DNA from: JACVRN01 sp036389255
GTDB taxonomy: Bacteria > Acidobacteriota > Blastocatellia > Pyrinomonadales > Pyrinomonadaceae
Direction of reading: 5' to 3'
Assembly (NCBI GenBank): GCA_036389255.1
Contig: DASVQI010000029.1
Location: 62,001-126,000 of the forward strand
Length of the DNA stretch: 64,000 nucleotides
The notes beneath the pieces were generated by a model. That model did not search any database and had not been told where the DNA came from. It was given only the letters and a program-made list of their open reading frames with translations. The translations under genes and the position numbers were made by a program. Of the stretch, positions 34,501 through 42,079 are shown piece after piece (the first letter of the stretch is position 1; every line of letters begins with the position of its first letter).

Positions 34501-35309
34501 ATCGCCAGATACCCTGCCGCGTTTGACGAAGCCGCAGAGCCGTGGCCGAAGTCGTCAATCAGACCGCCGGAAAACGACATGTAATAGATGACTTTCTGAT
34601 TCGAGTTGGCGGCTGCCGTAGGCGGCGCGACGCCCAGACGCGGCGGTGTAGGGTCGCCGCCGAACATGGGATGCGTCCAGTCAATGCCCGTGTCCAGCAC
34701 GGCTATGTTGATGCCCTGCCCTTCGTAGCCTTCGCGGAAGTTATCGAACGGCGTCAGTTCCTGATACTGGCCATAGACCGCAGGAGCGTTGATGTACTTG
34801 ACGCTATTGTTCAGGCTGATGCTCAAGACCGTGTTGGGGACTACGCGCTTGACCTGCGGCATAGCCTCAATCATTTTGGCGGCGGCCGGAGAGATGTTCA
34901 GCGTGATGCCGTTCATCACAAGATTGAAACGAAAATCGGCGCGACCAACGGTTTGGCCCGCGAAGTCTTTGAGGTCAACGCCGTCAACTGTGTAGCTGAT
35001 GCCCTGTGCCTTCAGTTGCTCAAGGAACTGGTTCTGTTCAGCCGTGACGGAGTTGCGATAAGCCTGTAGCTGCTCACCCGAAACCGACTGGCCCGACTTC
35101 TCAAGCTTTGCCTTCCAGACGGCGGCGGGGTCGGTCTTGAACTCTATGATGATGGAGCGCGCGATGCCGGAGGCTTCAGTTCTGATGAAGCCAACGAGCA
35201 TGGAATTTATAAGTGCCAGCATTATTGCCAGCGCGCAGACGGCTAAGACGCGGCGGGCCGTGTGGCTGCGCCCGTGAACGCGCTGCGACTTCTCTTTATT
35301 GCTTCTCAT
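31596..35309 (-). CDS. Large secreted subtilisin-like serine protease
   Basis: Protein of 1237 residues with a long signal/anchor (HTARRVLAVCALAIMLALIN) and an I9-like propeptide. The S8 triad is intact: Asp in IAVLDTGIDWTHPMFGG (about 205), His in DFGHGSAASSNAAG (about 255) and Ser in TGTSFSGPHVSGVAALI (about 630). A PA domain insert (about 440-540) lies between His and Ser. C-terminal to the protease are beta domains, a PPC-like segment ending PGTYIYRVYGWANGPTEFRI, an FnIII-like region near 1000, and a Gly/Ser/Thr-rich linker (GGSTGGTTTGGTTGGTTTSG) before a short terminal strand domain. It is probably an extracellular peptidase for nutrient polypeptides. The repetitive linker is encoded by imperfect repeats at about 31690-31780. 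Confidence 0.93.
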   Translation of the reverse strand: MRSNKEKSQRVHGRSHTARRVLAVCALAIMLALINSMLVGFIRTEASGIARSIIIEFKTDPAAVWKAKLEKSGQSVSGEQLQAYRNSVTAEQNQFLEQLKAQGISYTVDGVDLKDFAGQTVGRADFRFNLVMNGITLNISPAAAKMIEAMPQVKRVVPNTVLSISLNNSVKYINAPAVYGQYQELTPFDNFREGYEGQGINIAVLDTGIDWTHPMFGGDPTPPRLGVAPPTAAANSNQKVIYYMSFSGGLIDDFGHGSAASSNAAGYLAMAPGPDGLPGTADDIRVHGVAPQAKLMGYKVCTGTGNCVSASTILGIEDAVSPTTLTLQPKPIAHVINMSLGGAGSPDDATAVAASNAALLGTIVVASAGNSGPGEGTVGSPSAGRHVISVAATTHPGAANANWSVDVLKASAVPQTQVGAVTPAKALPKADGFDRLKLYPMAGTPDPAAGSVAQRYVLVNDPVGVPYPAAVSGRIALVKDSGLVSATFFDTCAKAAVAGAIGCILISTTTNPTAVKGTIPSAIVSPADGEILVDAISSTDNNNVDPANGAISELPIRLNPYLDDEFYGSTTSFSSRGPVEGLGQIKPDVTAPGINILSATVKAGGATAQGGTMFDPSGYTLATGTSFSGPHVSGVAALIKQAHLDWTPDMIRTAMINTATNMRSANGTPRADGAQSDSIIDQGGGLVDVKAAVNTKALMGVAGDGINQPGILGSHSFGEEAILNNRVVNTREVTVTIQDLSGQGGTYNLSTANNRFFDTPGISASVSPSSVTVPAGGTATFSARVTLDGNQVRDTAIKQLQWYVIAERAGSTDKLRMPMYLRATPSLPSNEISSAETETFTGTVTVGDAGVQRDNELYVAGGTSYVDVPVQVDAATLKLEGTLTWDYTNVEAAGVGLPDMDFLLLDPNGNQIDDSGNSSGPEHVSADTATPGTYIYRVYGWANGPTEFRIESTKLKGGAPPAVQAIGSDFTLGTQRFDFDGTYTLNWQPQGTVEAYEIEESTDGTNFSVVRTVSGSATSAEFTSIGDGTRSYRIRSITPGRIGKFVTVPSNVESITVARRSLVDATSSVSPVNKTIVFAGGATDLTTALRNQSGTTFYPTTRLEIVSVESSDGAVKVANADNNGNGVSAPAIFDYSQLVGADLLPNEETATRAIKFSNPNTVLFTFTARVMASLPTGAAAATSGGSTGGTTTGGTTGGTTTSGTGTSSTGSKILSGAKLLKFTVNPLTKTVSVTALN

Positions 35310-35601
35310 TAATAATCTCCTGATGGTCTGATAATTTTTTGCGACCGCCGCGCGTTCAGCTCTTCCTTCCGGAAATTCCCGCGTTGTCGCTTACATCTTG
35401 AGAATAGGAAAGGGGGGTTGAGAAGACCTTGAGCCAGACTTGAGGTTTTCAGGGAGATTAGTTGAGGACTGTATGGAGAGCGCACCTAAACGTTGTGTCT
35501 GCGGGCGTTTACAAGGCGGCCGGAGAAAATTTTCGGGCGCGAAAATATTTTCCCGGCGCTAGCGCCAAAGACTTGAGGCCGGTTGCAAGGGAGGCCAAAC
35601 A
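35310..35601. other. Intergenic region with an AT-centred hairpin
   Basis: No gene is seen in the 292 bases between the subtilisin start and the small zinc-ribbon gene. The most notable feature is a hairpin at 35519-35557 (GCCGGAGAAAATTTTC / GAAAATATTTTCCCGGC), about 45 bases downstream of the 35602 stop on the minus strand, which may terminate that transcript although it lacks a U run. Confidence 0.5.
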
Positions 35602-35853
35602 CTATTTGAGCAACGAGCTTGAGCAGACCCTAGCCGGCCCCGCGTTATTCCCCAGCAGGTGAAGCTGCCCAGCCTCAAGCCTTCGTAAAACCTCTTCCCG
35701 GCTGGCGCGTAGCACAAGGGCCGTCTCGTCCACGGTGAAGGCGGGCATGAGCTTAGCGCAGGTCACGCACCAGAAGATTAGGCTTTTAGAACGGCTGCTG
35801 ATTTGTACTATTCTTTCCGTCTCGATGATAATCTCCACCCTTTTTATGGTCAC
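35602..35853 (-). CDS. Small CxxC plus HTH-like protein
   Basis: Predicted protein of 83 residues from GTG 35851-35853, which has GAGGGG eight bases upstream; an upstream in-frame GTG at 35883 would add 10 residues. The layout is a beta strand region (VEIIIETERIVQIS), a WCVTC cysteine pair at about 29-32, then a helix-turn-helix-like segment FTVDETALVLRASREEVLRRLEAGQLHLL. A similar design (EITIETER..., CxxC, excisionase-like helix, short tail) recurs as small orphan proteins in acidobacterial genomes. The role is unknown; nucleic-acid or protein binding with a zinc or redox site is plausible. It is divergent from the fusion regulator at 36025. Confidence 0.7.
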   Translation of the reverse strand: MTIKRVEIIIETERIVQISSRSKSLIFWCVTCAKLMPAFTVDETALVLRASREEVLRRLEAGQLHLLGNNAGPARVCSSSLLK

Positions 35854-36024
35854 GACAGCGCCCCTCTCTATTTTCAGTCGCACGTCTTAAGGGTAGAATG
35901 AGCATCCATGGGGTGTTCAGGCTACCGATGCTATTCGGACGACGCTAGACTCTAAGGCGCGCGGCCTGTGCCAGTCCTTAGAAATCTATGAAGTTTTTCT
36001 GAGATTCTCTTTCAACAAACAGCG

Positions 36025-37899
36025 ATGATGAGAGATAAGGTCAAACGCTTCTACGTCTTCGGCGTCTTTCGCTTAGACGTTGAGGAGCGAGCGCTGTACG
36101 GAGACGCGGGAGCTATTCAACTGACGCCGAAGGCGTTCGACACGCTTTTGGTGCTGGTGGAGAACGCCGGGCACGTCCTCTCCAAGGAAGAGCTGATGCA
36201 GAGGGTCTGGCCCGACAGCTTCGTAGAGGAGAATAATCTGGCCCAGAACATCTCGCTGCTGAGAAGGGTGCTGGCCGAGCGTGGGGCTGGCGGTGGCAAG
36301 TACATTGAGACGGTGCCCAAGCGCGGCTACCGCTTCGTAGCCGACGCGCAGGAGGTGGTTGAAGAAGAGCCCGACTTAATTCTGAGAGAGCGCACGCGCA
36401 CCAGAATCGTCATCGCGGAGGAGACAGGCGAGGAAGTGACGGAGCCTTGGTCGCAACAGCCCCAAAAGCGGGAGAGGGCGCACGCCGTGATAGACCTCCC
36501 GCCCGGCTCCGGCAGGACGCTGCCGCCCGCGCGCACTTTCGAATTTCCGCTTGAGCGTGTGCCGGAAACGATGTACGCCAGAAGCGGCGATGTCAACATA
36601 GCTTATCAGGTCATAGGGGATGCGCCGCTCGATTTGGTCTTCGTCATGGGATGGGTTTCGCACATGGAATATTTCTGGCGCGAGCCCGCTTTCGCTCGGT
36701 TCCTTCTACGGCTTGCTTCATTCTCAAGACTGATACTTTTCGACAAACGCGGGACGGGACTTTCCGACCGCGTGCCTATCAACGAGTTGCCCACGCTGGA
36801 GCAGCGCATGGATGACGTGCGCGCCGTGATGGATGCCATAGGGTCAGAGCGCGCAGCCCTGTGCGGCATCTCGGAAGGCGGCCCTATGTGCAGCCTCTTC
36901 GCCGCGACCTACCCGGAGAAGACAATAGCGCTCGTCATGATAGGGACTTACGCCAAACGCCTGCGCGATGAGGAATATCCTTGGGCGCCCACGCCTGAAG
37001 AGCGCGCTCACTTCTTCGAGGAGATAAGCGCGCACTGGGGCGGCCCCGTGGGCATAGAAGAGCGCGCGCCCACTATGGCTCAAGACGCGCAGTTCCGCGA
37101 GTGGTGGGCGACCTACCTGCGGATGGGCGCGAGCCCCGGCGCGGCTCTGGCGCTCACGCAGATGAACGCTGAGATAGACGTGCGGCAGGTTCTGCCTTCG
37201 GTGCGAGTCCCCACGCTCGTCATACACAGGACTGAAGACAAATGCCTGAAAGTGGAGGAAGGGCGCTTCGTGGCGAAGAGAATCCCCGGAGCCAAATTCG
37301 TTGAGCTGCCCGGACAGGATCACCTCCCATTCGTAGGCGATCAGGACTCGATTCTGGATGAGGTCGAAGAGTTTTTGACGGGCGTGCGCCACGGCATAGA
37401 GCCCGACAGCGTCTTGGCCACCGTCCTCTTCACGCCTATTTTGGGCATGAAGGAGGGCGGCGAGAAGCCGGGCGAAAAACGATGGGAAGAGCTTATTGGT
37501 CGCCTGCGCTCTCACATAGGCAAAGAGATAGAGTGGTTCAGAGGGCGAGAGATAGACATGGTCGGGAACCGCCCGCTCGCCATCTTCGACGGGCCCGCGC
37601 GCGCCGTACGCTGCGCCGTCGCCATAGTCGAGTACTGCTCGCGCCTTGGCGTACAGATGCGCGCGGGACTGCACACCGGCGAGTGCGACATAGTGGACGG
37701 GAAGGTCGGCGGCCTCGCGGCGGAAATCGGCGTCGAAGTGGCGAGTAAGGCCGCGACGGGAGAGGTTCTGGTTTCAAACACGGTCAAAGACTTGGTCGCG
37801 GGCTCGGGAATCACCTTCGAAGATAGAGGGACACACACGCTTTCCGGCGCTCTGGGCGAATGGCGGCTCTTCAAGGTGTGCCAGCCGGGCAGAGTATGA
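36025..37899 (+). CDS. Winged-helix / alpha-beta hydrolase / degenerate nucleotide cyclase fusion
   Basis: Protein of 624 residues with three domains. Residues 8-108 are an OmpR/CadC-type winged helix (FGVFRLDVEERALYG, LTPKAFDTLLVLVENAGHVL, YIETVPKRGYRF). Residues 183-452 are an alpha/beta hydrolase: Ser283 in GISEGGP, acid Asp405 in HRTEDKCL, His433 in GQDHLPF. Residues 463-620 match class III nucleotide cyclases (FRGREID, VRAGLHTGEC-like RAGLHTGECDIVDGKVGG, VSNTVKDLVAGSG) but both metal-binding aspartates are replaced, FTDI by FTPI (Pro471) and GDGF by GNRP (Asn515). It is thus probably a DNA-binding sensor with an active hydrolase and a non-catalytic cyclase-like domain. No membrane segment is seen, unlike CadC. 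Confidence 0.92.
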   Translation: MMRDKVKRFYVFGVFRLDVEERALYGDAGAIQLTPKAFDTLLVLVENAGHVLSKEELMQRVWPDSFVEENNLAQNISLLRRVLAERGAGGGKYIETVPKRGYRFVADAQEVVEEEPDLILRERTRTRIVIAEETGEEVTEPWSQQPQKRERAHAVIDLPPGSGRTLPPARTFEFPLERVPETMYARSGDVNIAYQVIGDAPLDLVFVMGWVSHMEYFWREPAFARFLLRLASFSRLILFDKRGTGLSDRVPINELPTLEQRMDDVRAVMDAIGSERAALCGISEGGPMCSLFAATYPEKTIALVMIGTYAKRLRDEEYPWAPTPEERAHFFEEISAHWGGPVGIEERAPTMAQDAQFREWWATYLRMGASPGAALALTQMNAEIDVRQVLPSVRVPTLVIHRTEDKCLKVEEGRFVAKRIPGAKFVELPGQDHLPFVGDQDSILDEVEEFLTGVRHGIEPDSVLATVLFTPILGMKEGGEKPGEKRWEELIGRLRSHIGKEIEWFRGREIDMVGNRPLAIFDGPARAVRCAVAIVEYCSRLGVQMRAGLHTGECDIVDGKVGGLAAEIGVEVASKAATGEVLVSNTVKDLVAGSGITFEDRGTHTLSGALGEWRLFKVCQPGRV

Positions 37900-38208
37900 G
37901 ACTCAAGCCACGGGAGCTAATTAGCCATAAGATGTTTTAGCGCTCGCCCTCCAAGCCTTATCAATTCAGGCTTTTCCATTACCGTCACCCGCCCCGCACG
38001 GGGCTCTCTACAGACCATTCATAAATCTTTCAAAAGAAATTCAGAGCCCTCTAAGGACTCCTTACGGGTTGCGCGGGTATCGTGTACCCGTTGAGCAGCA
38101 GGCCCGATTTGAAAACACGAGTTTTGGTGGAGACGCCCGGCAGAGTTTCCATTCGAAATCAACCTTGCTGCAAGAGGATTGACCTTCTCTTCTTAAAGGA
38201 GTCCCTAG
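37900..38208. other. Intergenic region, possible leader of the small secreted protein
   Basis: These 309 bases lie between two same-strand genes. Short GC-rich inverted repeats occur around 38009 (CCCCGCACGGGG), and the region just before 38209 has a clear AAAGGAG ribosome site. A longer frame through 38082-38486 is judged spurious. No promoter with both boxes is obvious. Confidence 0.5.
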
Positions 38209-38865
38209 ATGAAGTCCAAAGTATTTACCTCGATTCTGGTCTTGTTATTGCTTGGCGCGTTCGGGCAGTCCCGAACGAACGCTCAGACAGTAGATCAATA
38301 CGCCAGAGGAACCTACCAGTTTTCCTTCGACGACGGCTACACGAAGTACGTCGAGTTCGACGCTCGCGGCTCCGGCAACGGAAGCGCAGTCGGGCAGGTG
38401 TTCATAAGCGACGAAGCCCCCTACTCCACGCAGGACGTAGACGGCGCAGGCGAGCGCCCCGAGTCCCAAAAGGGCTTTTACATTAAGGCGCAATTCGACA
38501 GTCTGCTGGTGAATAAGAATCAGGCGGTGATGGCCGGAGTCATAGACGATTCCAGCATCAGAAGCCTCATAGGCCAGCGAGTATTGCTGACGGTAGAGGA
38601 CAACGGCGATAACACTCGCGTCCCGGACAAACTGACGTGGGGCGTCTATAAGTCCACCGAGATAAGCTGGACGCCTTCTGACGCCGAGCGGAAAGAGGAT
38701 GAGGGAGTCGGCCTGCGCTGGGTAGCGACGGATGCCGAGCGCAAAGACGACGAAGGCATCGCCATGCCCAGAGACGAATCTATAAACACGAGTAGATTCC
38801 CCGTTTCTTCGTACTCTTTCGTCGAAGCAGAACGCGCAGCAGGAGACATTCTGGTTCAATCCTAA
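38209..38865 (+). CDS. Secreted small protein with an internal duplicated acidic motif
   Basis: Protein of 218 residues with a signal peptide (MKSKVFTSILVLLLLGAFGQ, cleavage near NAQ). The mature part is beta-rich and acidic (TYQFSFDDGYTKYVEFDARG). Near the C-terminus the stretch DAERKEDEGVGLRWVATDAERKDDEGIAM contains a tandem duplication of DAERK(E/D)DEG(V/I). I do not recognise a family. It starts with AAAGGAG spacing and is followed 113 bases later by the beta-helix protein, so they may be co-expressed before the terminator at 39953. Confidence 0.82.
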   Translation: MKSKVFTSILVLLLLGAFGQSRTNAQTVDQYARGTYQFSFDDGYTKYVEFDARGSGNGSAVGQVFISDEAPYSTQDVDGAGERPESQKGFYIKAQFDSLLVNKNQAVMAGVIDDSSIRSLIGQRVLLTVEDNGDNTRVPDKLTWGVYKSTEISWTPSDAERKEDEGVGLRWVATDAERKDDEGIAMPRDESINTSRFPVSSYSFVEAERAAGDILVQS

Positions 38866-38978
38866 AATCCCGAATCAGAAAAGAGTCGCTCTTTTAAATA
38901 ATAGGCGGCGCTCAAGCAAAAAAGAGCATGCGCGGCGTCGCTTCACAAGCAACAGCCAATTTTGTAAGGAGAATCCCA

Positions 38979-39932
38979 ATGAACAAGCTGTCCATTATCT
39001 TTAAACTTCTAGTATCCGTAGCCTTCACGCTTGCCATCACCTCGATTGCACAGGCACAGGCTACACGCACTTGGGTCTCAGGCGTCGGCGATGACGTCAA
39101 CCCTTGCAGCCGCACCGCCCCCTGCAAAACATGGGCCGGCGCTATCTCTAAAACCGCCGCAGGCGGCGAAATAAATGCTCTCGATCCGGGTGGATTCGGC
39201 ACGCTGACCATCACCAAGTCCATCACGGTAGACGGCACACAGGGTCAGGGCTTTGGCAGCACGCTTAACTCCGGCGGCATCAACGGCTTCGTTATCAACG
39301 ACTCTCTGGCCGCCTCTCCCAGAACCATCAACGTCACCCTGCGCAACCTCTCCATTGATGGAGCAGGCTCTACGCTCGGCCTCAACGGCATCAGATTCAT
39401 CAGTGGCAGAACCCTCAACGTAGAGAATGTACAAATCTTCAACCAGTCCAATAATGGTATAGACGTTGACCTTAGCGGCGGCGTGGCTTCGGATAGAAGC
39501 AGGGTGTATCTGAGGGACGTAGACATCCATAACGTCACCGGCATAGGCGTCAGGATGCAGGCATCGGCTGCCTATCTAGGCGTCTACATGCAAAATGTGC
39601 GTGTGAAGAGAGCGGCCACAGGAGTCTCGGTTGGCAACAACTCGTTCGCGACCATTAAGGACTCTATGTTCAGTGGTTTAACAACGGGTGTGCTGATGGT
39701 CAACAACGCTTCGGGTGCTCCCGTGGCGCTGCTCGACGGCGTGGACATGTCAGAGAACACGACGGGCCTCAGCGCAGGTACAGGAACGAAGGCAATCTTG
39801 ACGAGGTCGAACATCACAGTGTGTACGACAGGGATTTCAGCACTGGGCGGGACAGTCCAGTCATCCGGAAATAACACTATCTTAGGCAACAGTAGCGACG
39901 GCTTGGTGCCGACTATAATCCAGCCTAAGTAA
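38979..39932 (+). CDS. Secreted right-handed beta-helix protein
   Basis: Protein of 317 residues from ATG 38979, preceded by AAGGAG. Signal peptide FKLLVSVAFTLAITSIAQAQ. The start TRTWVSGVGDDVNPCSRTAP and PCKTWAGAISKTAAGGEINA is a recognisable N-terminal cap of acidobacterial parallel beta-helix (pectate-lyase-like) proteins, and the remainder consists of short Asn/Val-rich rungs (TINVTLRNLSIDGAG, LNVENVQIFNQSNNGIDVDL). Two cysteines in the cap could form a disulphide. Surface polysaccharide binding or degradation is likely for the fold, but no catalytic residues can be assigned. It ends at a strong terminator. Confidence 0.88.
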   Translation: MNKLSIIFKLLVSVAFTLAITSIAQAQATRTWVSGVGDDVNPCSRTAPCKTWAGAISKTAAGGEINALDPGGFGTLTITKSITVDGTQGQGFGSTLNSGGINGFVINDSLAASPRTINVTLRNLSIDGAGSTLGLNGIRFISGRTLNVENVQIFNQSNNGIDVDLSGGVASDRSRVYLRDVDIHNVTGIGVRMQASAAYLGVYMQNVRVKRAATGVSVGNNSFATIKDSMFSGLTTGVLMVNNASGAPVALLDGVDMSENTTGLSAGTGTKAILTRSNITVCTTGISALGGTVQSSGNNTILGNSSDGLVPTIIQPK

Positions 39933-39952
39933 CCTCTTTATCCTTAACTTAG

Positions 39953-39992
39953 AAAGCAACGGCGGGGTGAATATACCCGCCGTTGCTTTTTT
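39953..39992 (+). terminator. Rho-independent terminator after the beta-helix gene
   Basis: AGCAACGGCGGG (39955-39966) pairs perfectly with CCCGCCGTTGCT (39976-39987) around a 9-base loop and is followed by TTTTTT. It is 20 bases downstream of the stop codon and is the strongest terminator in the window. Confidence 0.9.
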
Positions 39993-40097
39993 CAATGCGG
40001 CAGGTGTCGCGGATTGCCCATAACAGCCCCGCTCACGATATCATCTCCCTTTGGCAGGAAATTCCCGCTTTAATCCGAAGGATGATATAGTTGATTC

Positions 40098-40334
40098 ATG
40101 ATGAGCGAACAAGAGGATGACAAATGGGCATTCAATGAGCGCGAGTGTGTTCATCGCGGTAAGAACGCGCGGGGCGATTATTACACCGGAACAAACTATA
40201 TCAAGGCGCTACAGCGCCTTCCGGGAAGCGAAGCGATGAGGATGGCCGGCAAAGTAGGGGCATTCTTCTGGTCAGACGCGCCTAAAACAAGAGTCTGGCT
40301 GTGCGAAGATTGCGCTGCCGAAATTGGCCTTTGA
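40098..40334 (+). CDS. Small Cys/His protein of unknown function
   Basis: Protein of 78 residues with two ATG codons at the start. It has a CVH pair near residue 17 and CEDC at about 69-72 close to the C-terminus, which could form a zinc site in a small knuckle. No membrane segment or signal peptide is present. The middle is amphipathic (YYTGTNYIKALQRLPGSEA). Spacing of the ribosome site (AAGGA, about 15 bases) is poor, so the frame is less certain than most. Nothing in the neighbourhood suggests a function. Confidence 0.6.
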   Translation: MMSEQEDDKWAFNERECVHRGKNARGDYYTGTNYIKALQRLPGSEAMRMAGKVGAFFWSDAPKTRVWLCEDCAAEIGL

Positions 40335-40385
40335 GGCACATGCCGACCCCCACGCCCTTTTTTGAGCACGCACGGCCGCCTTTAG

Positions 40386-40742
40386 CTAATGCATCCGGAA
40401 GGGGCCGCCCGCAGGCTCAGGCTCCAAGTCCGGACGTGTAGAATCCTGCAAGACCTCGTGCATCTCCAGCACATTCGCCTTTGGAAAAGCGTCCTTCGGC
40501 AGGGTGCCCGACTGAGAGTGTCCCTTGACGAACTCATCGGAGCGAACCCAGTTGAGGAAATCTTCGCGGCTGCGCCAGACGGTGAAGACAACATAAGGGT
40601 CGCCCTCGTTGACGGGACGCAAAACCTGATTTGAGATGAAGCCGGGCATCTTATCCACAAGCTTTGCGCGCTCCCTGAACCTCTGTTCGAAGCGCTCCCG
40701 GTACTCATCCTTGACGTAGATACGATTGGCGACCGTTATCAT
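40386..40742 (-). CDS. Antibiotic-biosynthesis monooxygenase-like (HmoA/IsdG-type) protein
   Basis: Protein of 118 residues. I choose ATG 40740-40742 (MITVANRIYVKDEYRERFEQ) because AGGAG lies seven bases upstream; earlier ATG codons are in frame. The ferredoxin-like ABM fold is indicated by ITVANRIYVKDE, FVFTVWRSREDF-type strand/helix (YVVFTVWRSREDFLNWVRSD) and the final EPEPAGG tail. Family members act as haem-degrading or quinone monooxygenases. Its neighbour hemB would supply a tetrapyrrole context, although it is transcribed from the opposite strand. Confidence 0.82.
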   Translation of the reverse strand: MITVANRIYVKDEYRERFEQRFRERAKLVDKMPGFISNQVLRPVNEGDPYVVFTVWRSREDFLNWVRSDEFVKGHSQSGTLPKDAFPKANVLEMHEVLQDSTRPDLEPEPAGGPFRMH

Positions 40743-40811
40743 TACTATCTCCTTTCCCATCATAATAGCACCATCCATCAATCACTTCCCTGCTTACTAT
40801 CAAGCGCAGAA

Positions 40812-40840
40812 TTGCCGATAATCTTCGGCTCGGCTATAAT
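40812..40840 (+). promoter_or_regulatory. Promoter of the tRNA-Met gene
   Basis: TTGCCG (40812-40817), 17-base spacer, TATAAT (40835-40840), a perfect -10. The tRNA begins 12 bases after the -10 box, typical for stable RNA genes. Confidence 0.85.
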
Positions 40841-40851
40841 TCAATTCATAT

Positions 40852-40925
40852 GGCGGGGTAGCTCAGCCGGTAAGAGCGCGGGATTCATAACCCCGAGGTC
40901 GGGAGTTCAAGTCTCCCCCCCGCTA
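40852..40925 (+). tRNA. tRNA-Met (CAT), elongator
   Basis: Cloverleaf seen directly: acceptor GGCGGGG pairs with CCCCGCT (final G-T pair), D arm GCTC AGCCGGTAA GAGC, anticodon loop TTCATAA with anticodon CAT, and T arm GGGAG TTCAAGT CTCCC. A C1-A72 mismatch is absent, so it is the elongator rather than the initiator. The CCA end is not encoded, as in many bacteria. The anticodon stem contains one A-C mismatch at its base nearest the loop (A31-C39). Confidence 0.95.
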
Positions 40926-40992
40926 TTTCCTTCAACTCAGCAATGAGCTTATCCCAGCTATAGTCTGCTGAATAAATCTTGAAAAGGATTGA

Positions 40993-41982
40993 GTGCTTAG
41001 TATGCATGATTTGATTCATCGCCCGCGCAGGCTGAGGCGGCGCGCTCCCCTGCGTGCGCTGGTGCGTGAGACGCGTCTGGCGCGCGAGGATTTTGTGCTT
41101 CCTTTTTTCGTTTGCACGGGCGAGGGCGTGCGGCGCGAGGTGCCGTCCATGCCGGGCGTGCATAATCTCTCGGTAGACCAGTTGGCGCGGGAAGCGGCCG
41201 AGGCTTTTGAGCTGGGCATTCAGTCTGTGCTGCTCTTCGGACTGCCGGAGAGCAAGGACGAGACGGCGACGGGAGCTTACGCCGAGGGCGGCATTGTTCA
41301 GCAGGCTATTCGCGCAATCCGCCGCACAGCGCCGGAGATGATTATCATCGCTGACACCTGTCTCTGTGAATACACTTCGCACGGCCACTGCGGCGTGATA
41401 CGCGAGGGCGAAGTCCTCAACGACGAGACGCTCTCGTTACTAGCGCGCACGGCTGTCAGTCAGGCCGAGGCGGGCGCGGACATCATCGCGCCATCCGCCA
41501 TGATGGATGGGCAGGTCGCGGCTATAAGAGAGGGTCTGGACGACGCGGGCTTTGAGCATCTGCCGATTATGTCTTACGCGGTCAAGTACGCTTCGGCCTT
41601 CTACGGCCCGTTTCGAGAGGCCGCAGACAGCGCTCCGGCTTTCGGTGACCGCCGCGCTTACCAGATGGACGCGGCCAACGCGCGCGAAGCCATGCGCGAA
41701 GCCGAGCTTGATTATGCGGAAGGCGCGGACATGCTGATGGTTAAGCCTGCCGTCGCGTATCTGGACATCCTGAAGGCCGTGCGCGACCGCTTCGACCTGC
41801 CTCTGGCGGCTTATCACGTATCGGGCGAGTACGCGATGATAAAGGCAGCAGCCGCGAGGGGCTGGATAGACGAGGAACGCGCCATGCTTGAGACTCTCAC
41901 CAGCATTAAGCGCGCAGGCGCAGACATCATCATCACCTACTACGCACGCGAAGCCGTAAGAGCAGTGACGCGCGACAAGTGA
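40993..41982 (+). CDS. hemB: Delta-aminolevulinic acid dehydratase
   Basis: Porphobilinogen synthase of 329 residues, condensing two 5-aminolevulinates in haem synthesis. Catalytic lysines are in SYAVKYAS and MLMVKPAVAYLDI. The cysteine-rich metal loop DTCLCEYTSHGHCG is the zinc-dependent form. Start is at GTG 40993 by the longest frame; an ATG at 41002 is an alternative, with AAGGA (40985-40988) near either. It lies just downstream of tRNA-Met and may be read from that promoter. Confidence 0.96.
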   Translation: MLSMHDLIHRPRRLRRRAPLRALVRETRLAREDFVLPFFVCTGEGVRREVPSMPGVHNLSVDQLAREAAEAFELGIQSVLLFGLPESKDETATGAYAEGGIVQQAIRAIRRTAPEMIIIADTCLCEYTSHGHCGVIREGEVLNDETLSLLARTAVSQAEAGADIIAPSAMMDGQVAAIREGLDDAGFEHLPIMSYAVKYASAFYGPFREAADSAPAFGDRRAYQMDAANAREAMREAELDYAEGADMLMVKPAVAYLDILKAVRDRFDLPLAAYHVSGEYAMIKAAAARGWIDEERAMLETLTSIKRAGADIIITYYAREAVRAVTRDK

Positions 41983-41992
41983 CGGGAAAGAA

Positions 41993-42070
41993 CAGTTTTC
42001 AGTTTTTAGTTCTCAGTTTTCAGCAAGAAGACGCGGCTTGCTTTTTCTGAGAACTGAGAGCTGAAAACTG
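41993..42070. repeat. Palindromic repeat family A copy 2
   Basis: Left heptamers CAGTTTT, CAGTTTT, TAGTTCT, CAGTTTT; loop CAGCAAGAAGACGCGGCTTG with CTTTTT; right heptamers AGAACTG, AGAGCTG, AAAACTG. It lies between the stop codons of hemB and the GH5-like gene. The loop is almost identical to that of the copy at 49847. Confidence 0.9.
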
Positions 42071-42079
42071 CGTTTCTCA

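Noticed and set aside
35462..35662. Plus-strand 66-codon frame upstream of the small CxxC protein
   Set aside because: No ribosome site, overlaps the convergent gene, composition is uninformative.
38082..38486. Plus-strand frame before and overlapping the small secreted protein
   Set aside because: The competing frame at 38209 has a signal peptide and AAAGGAG; this one is Arg-rich.
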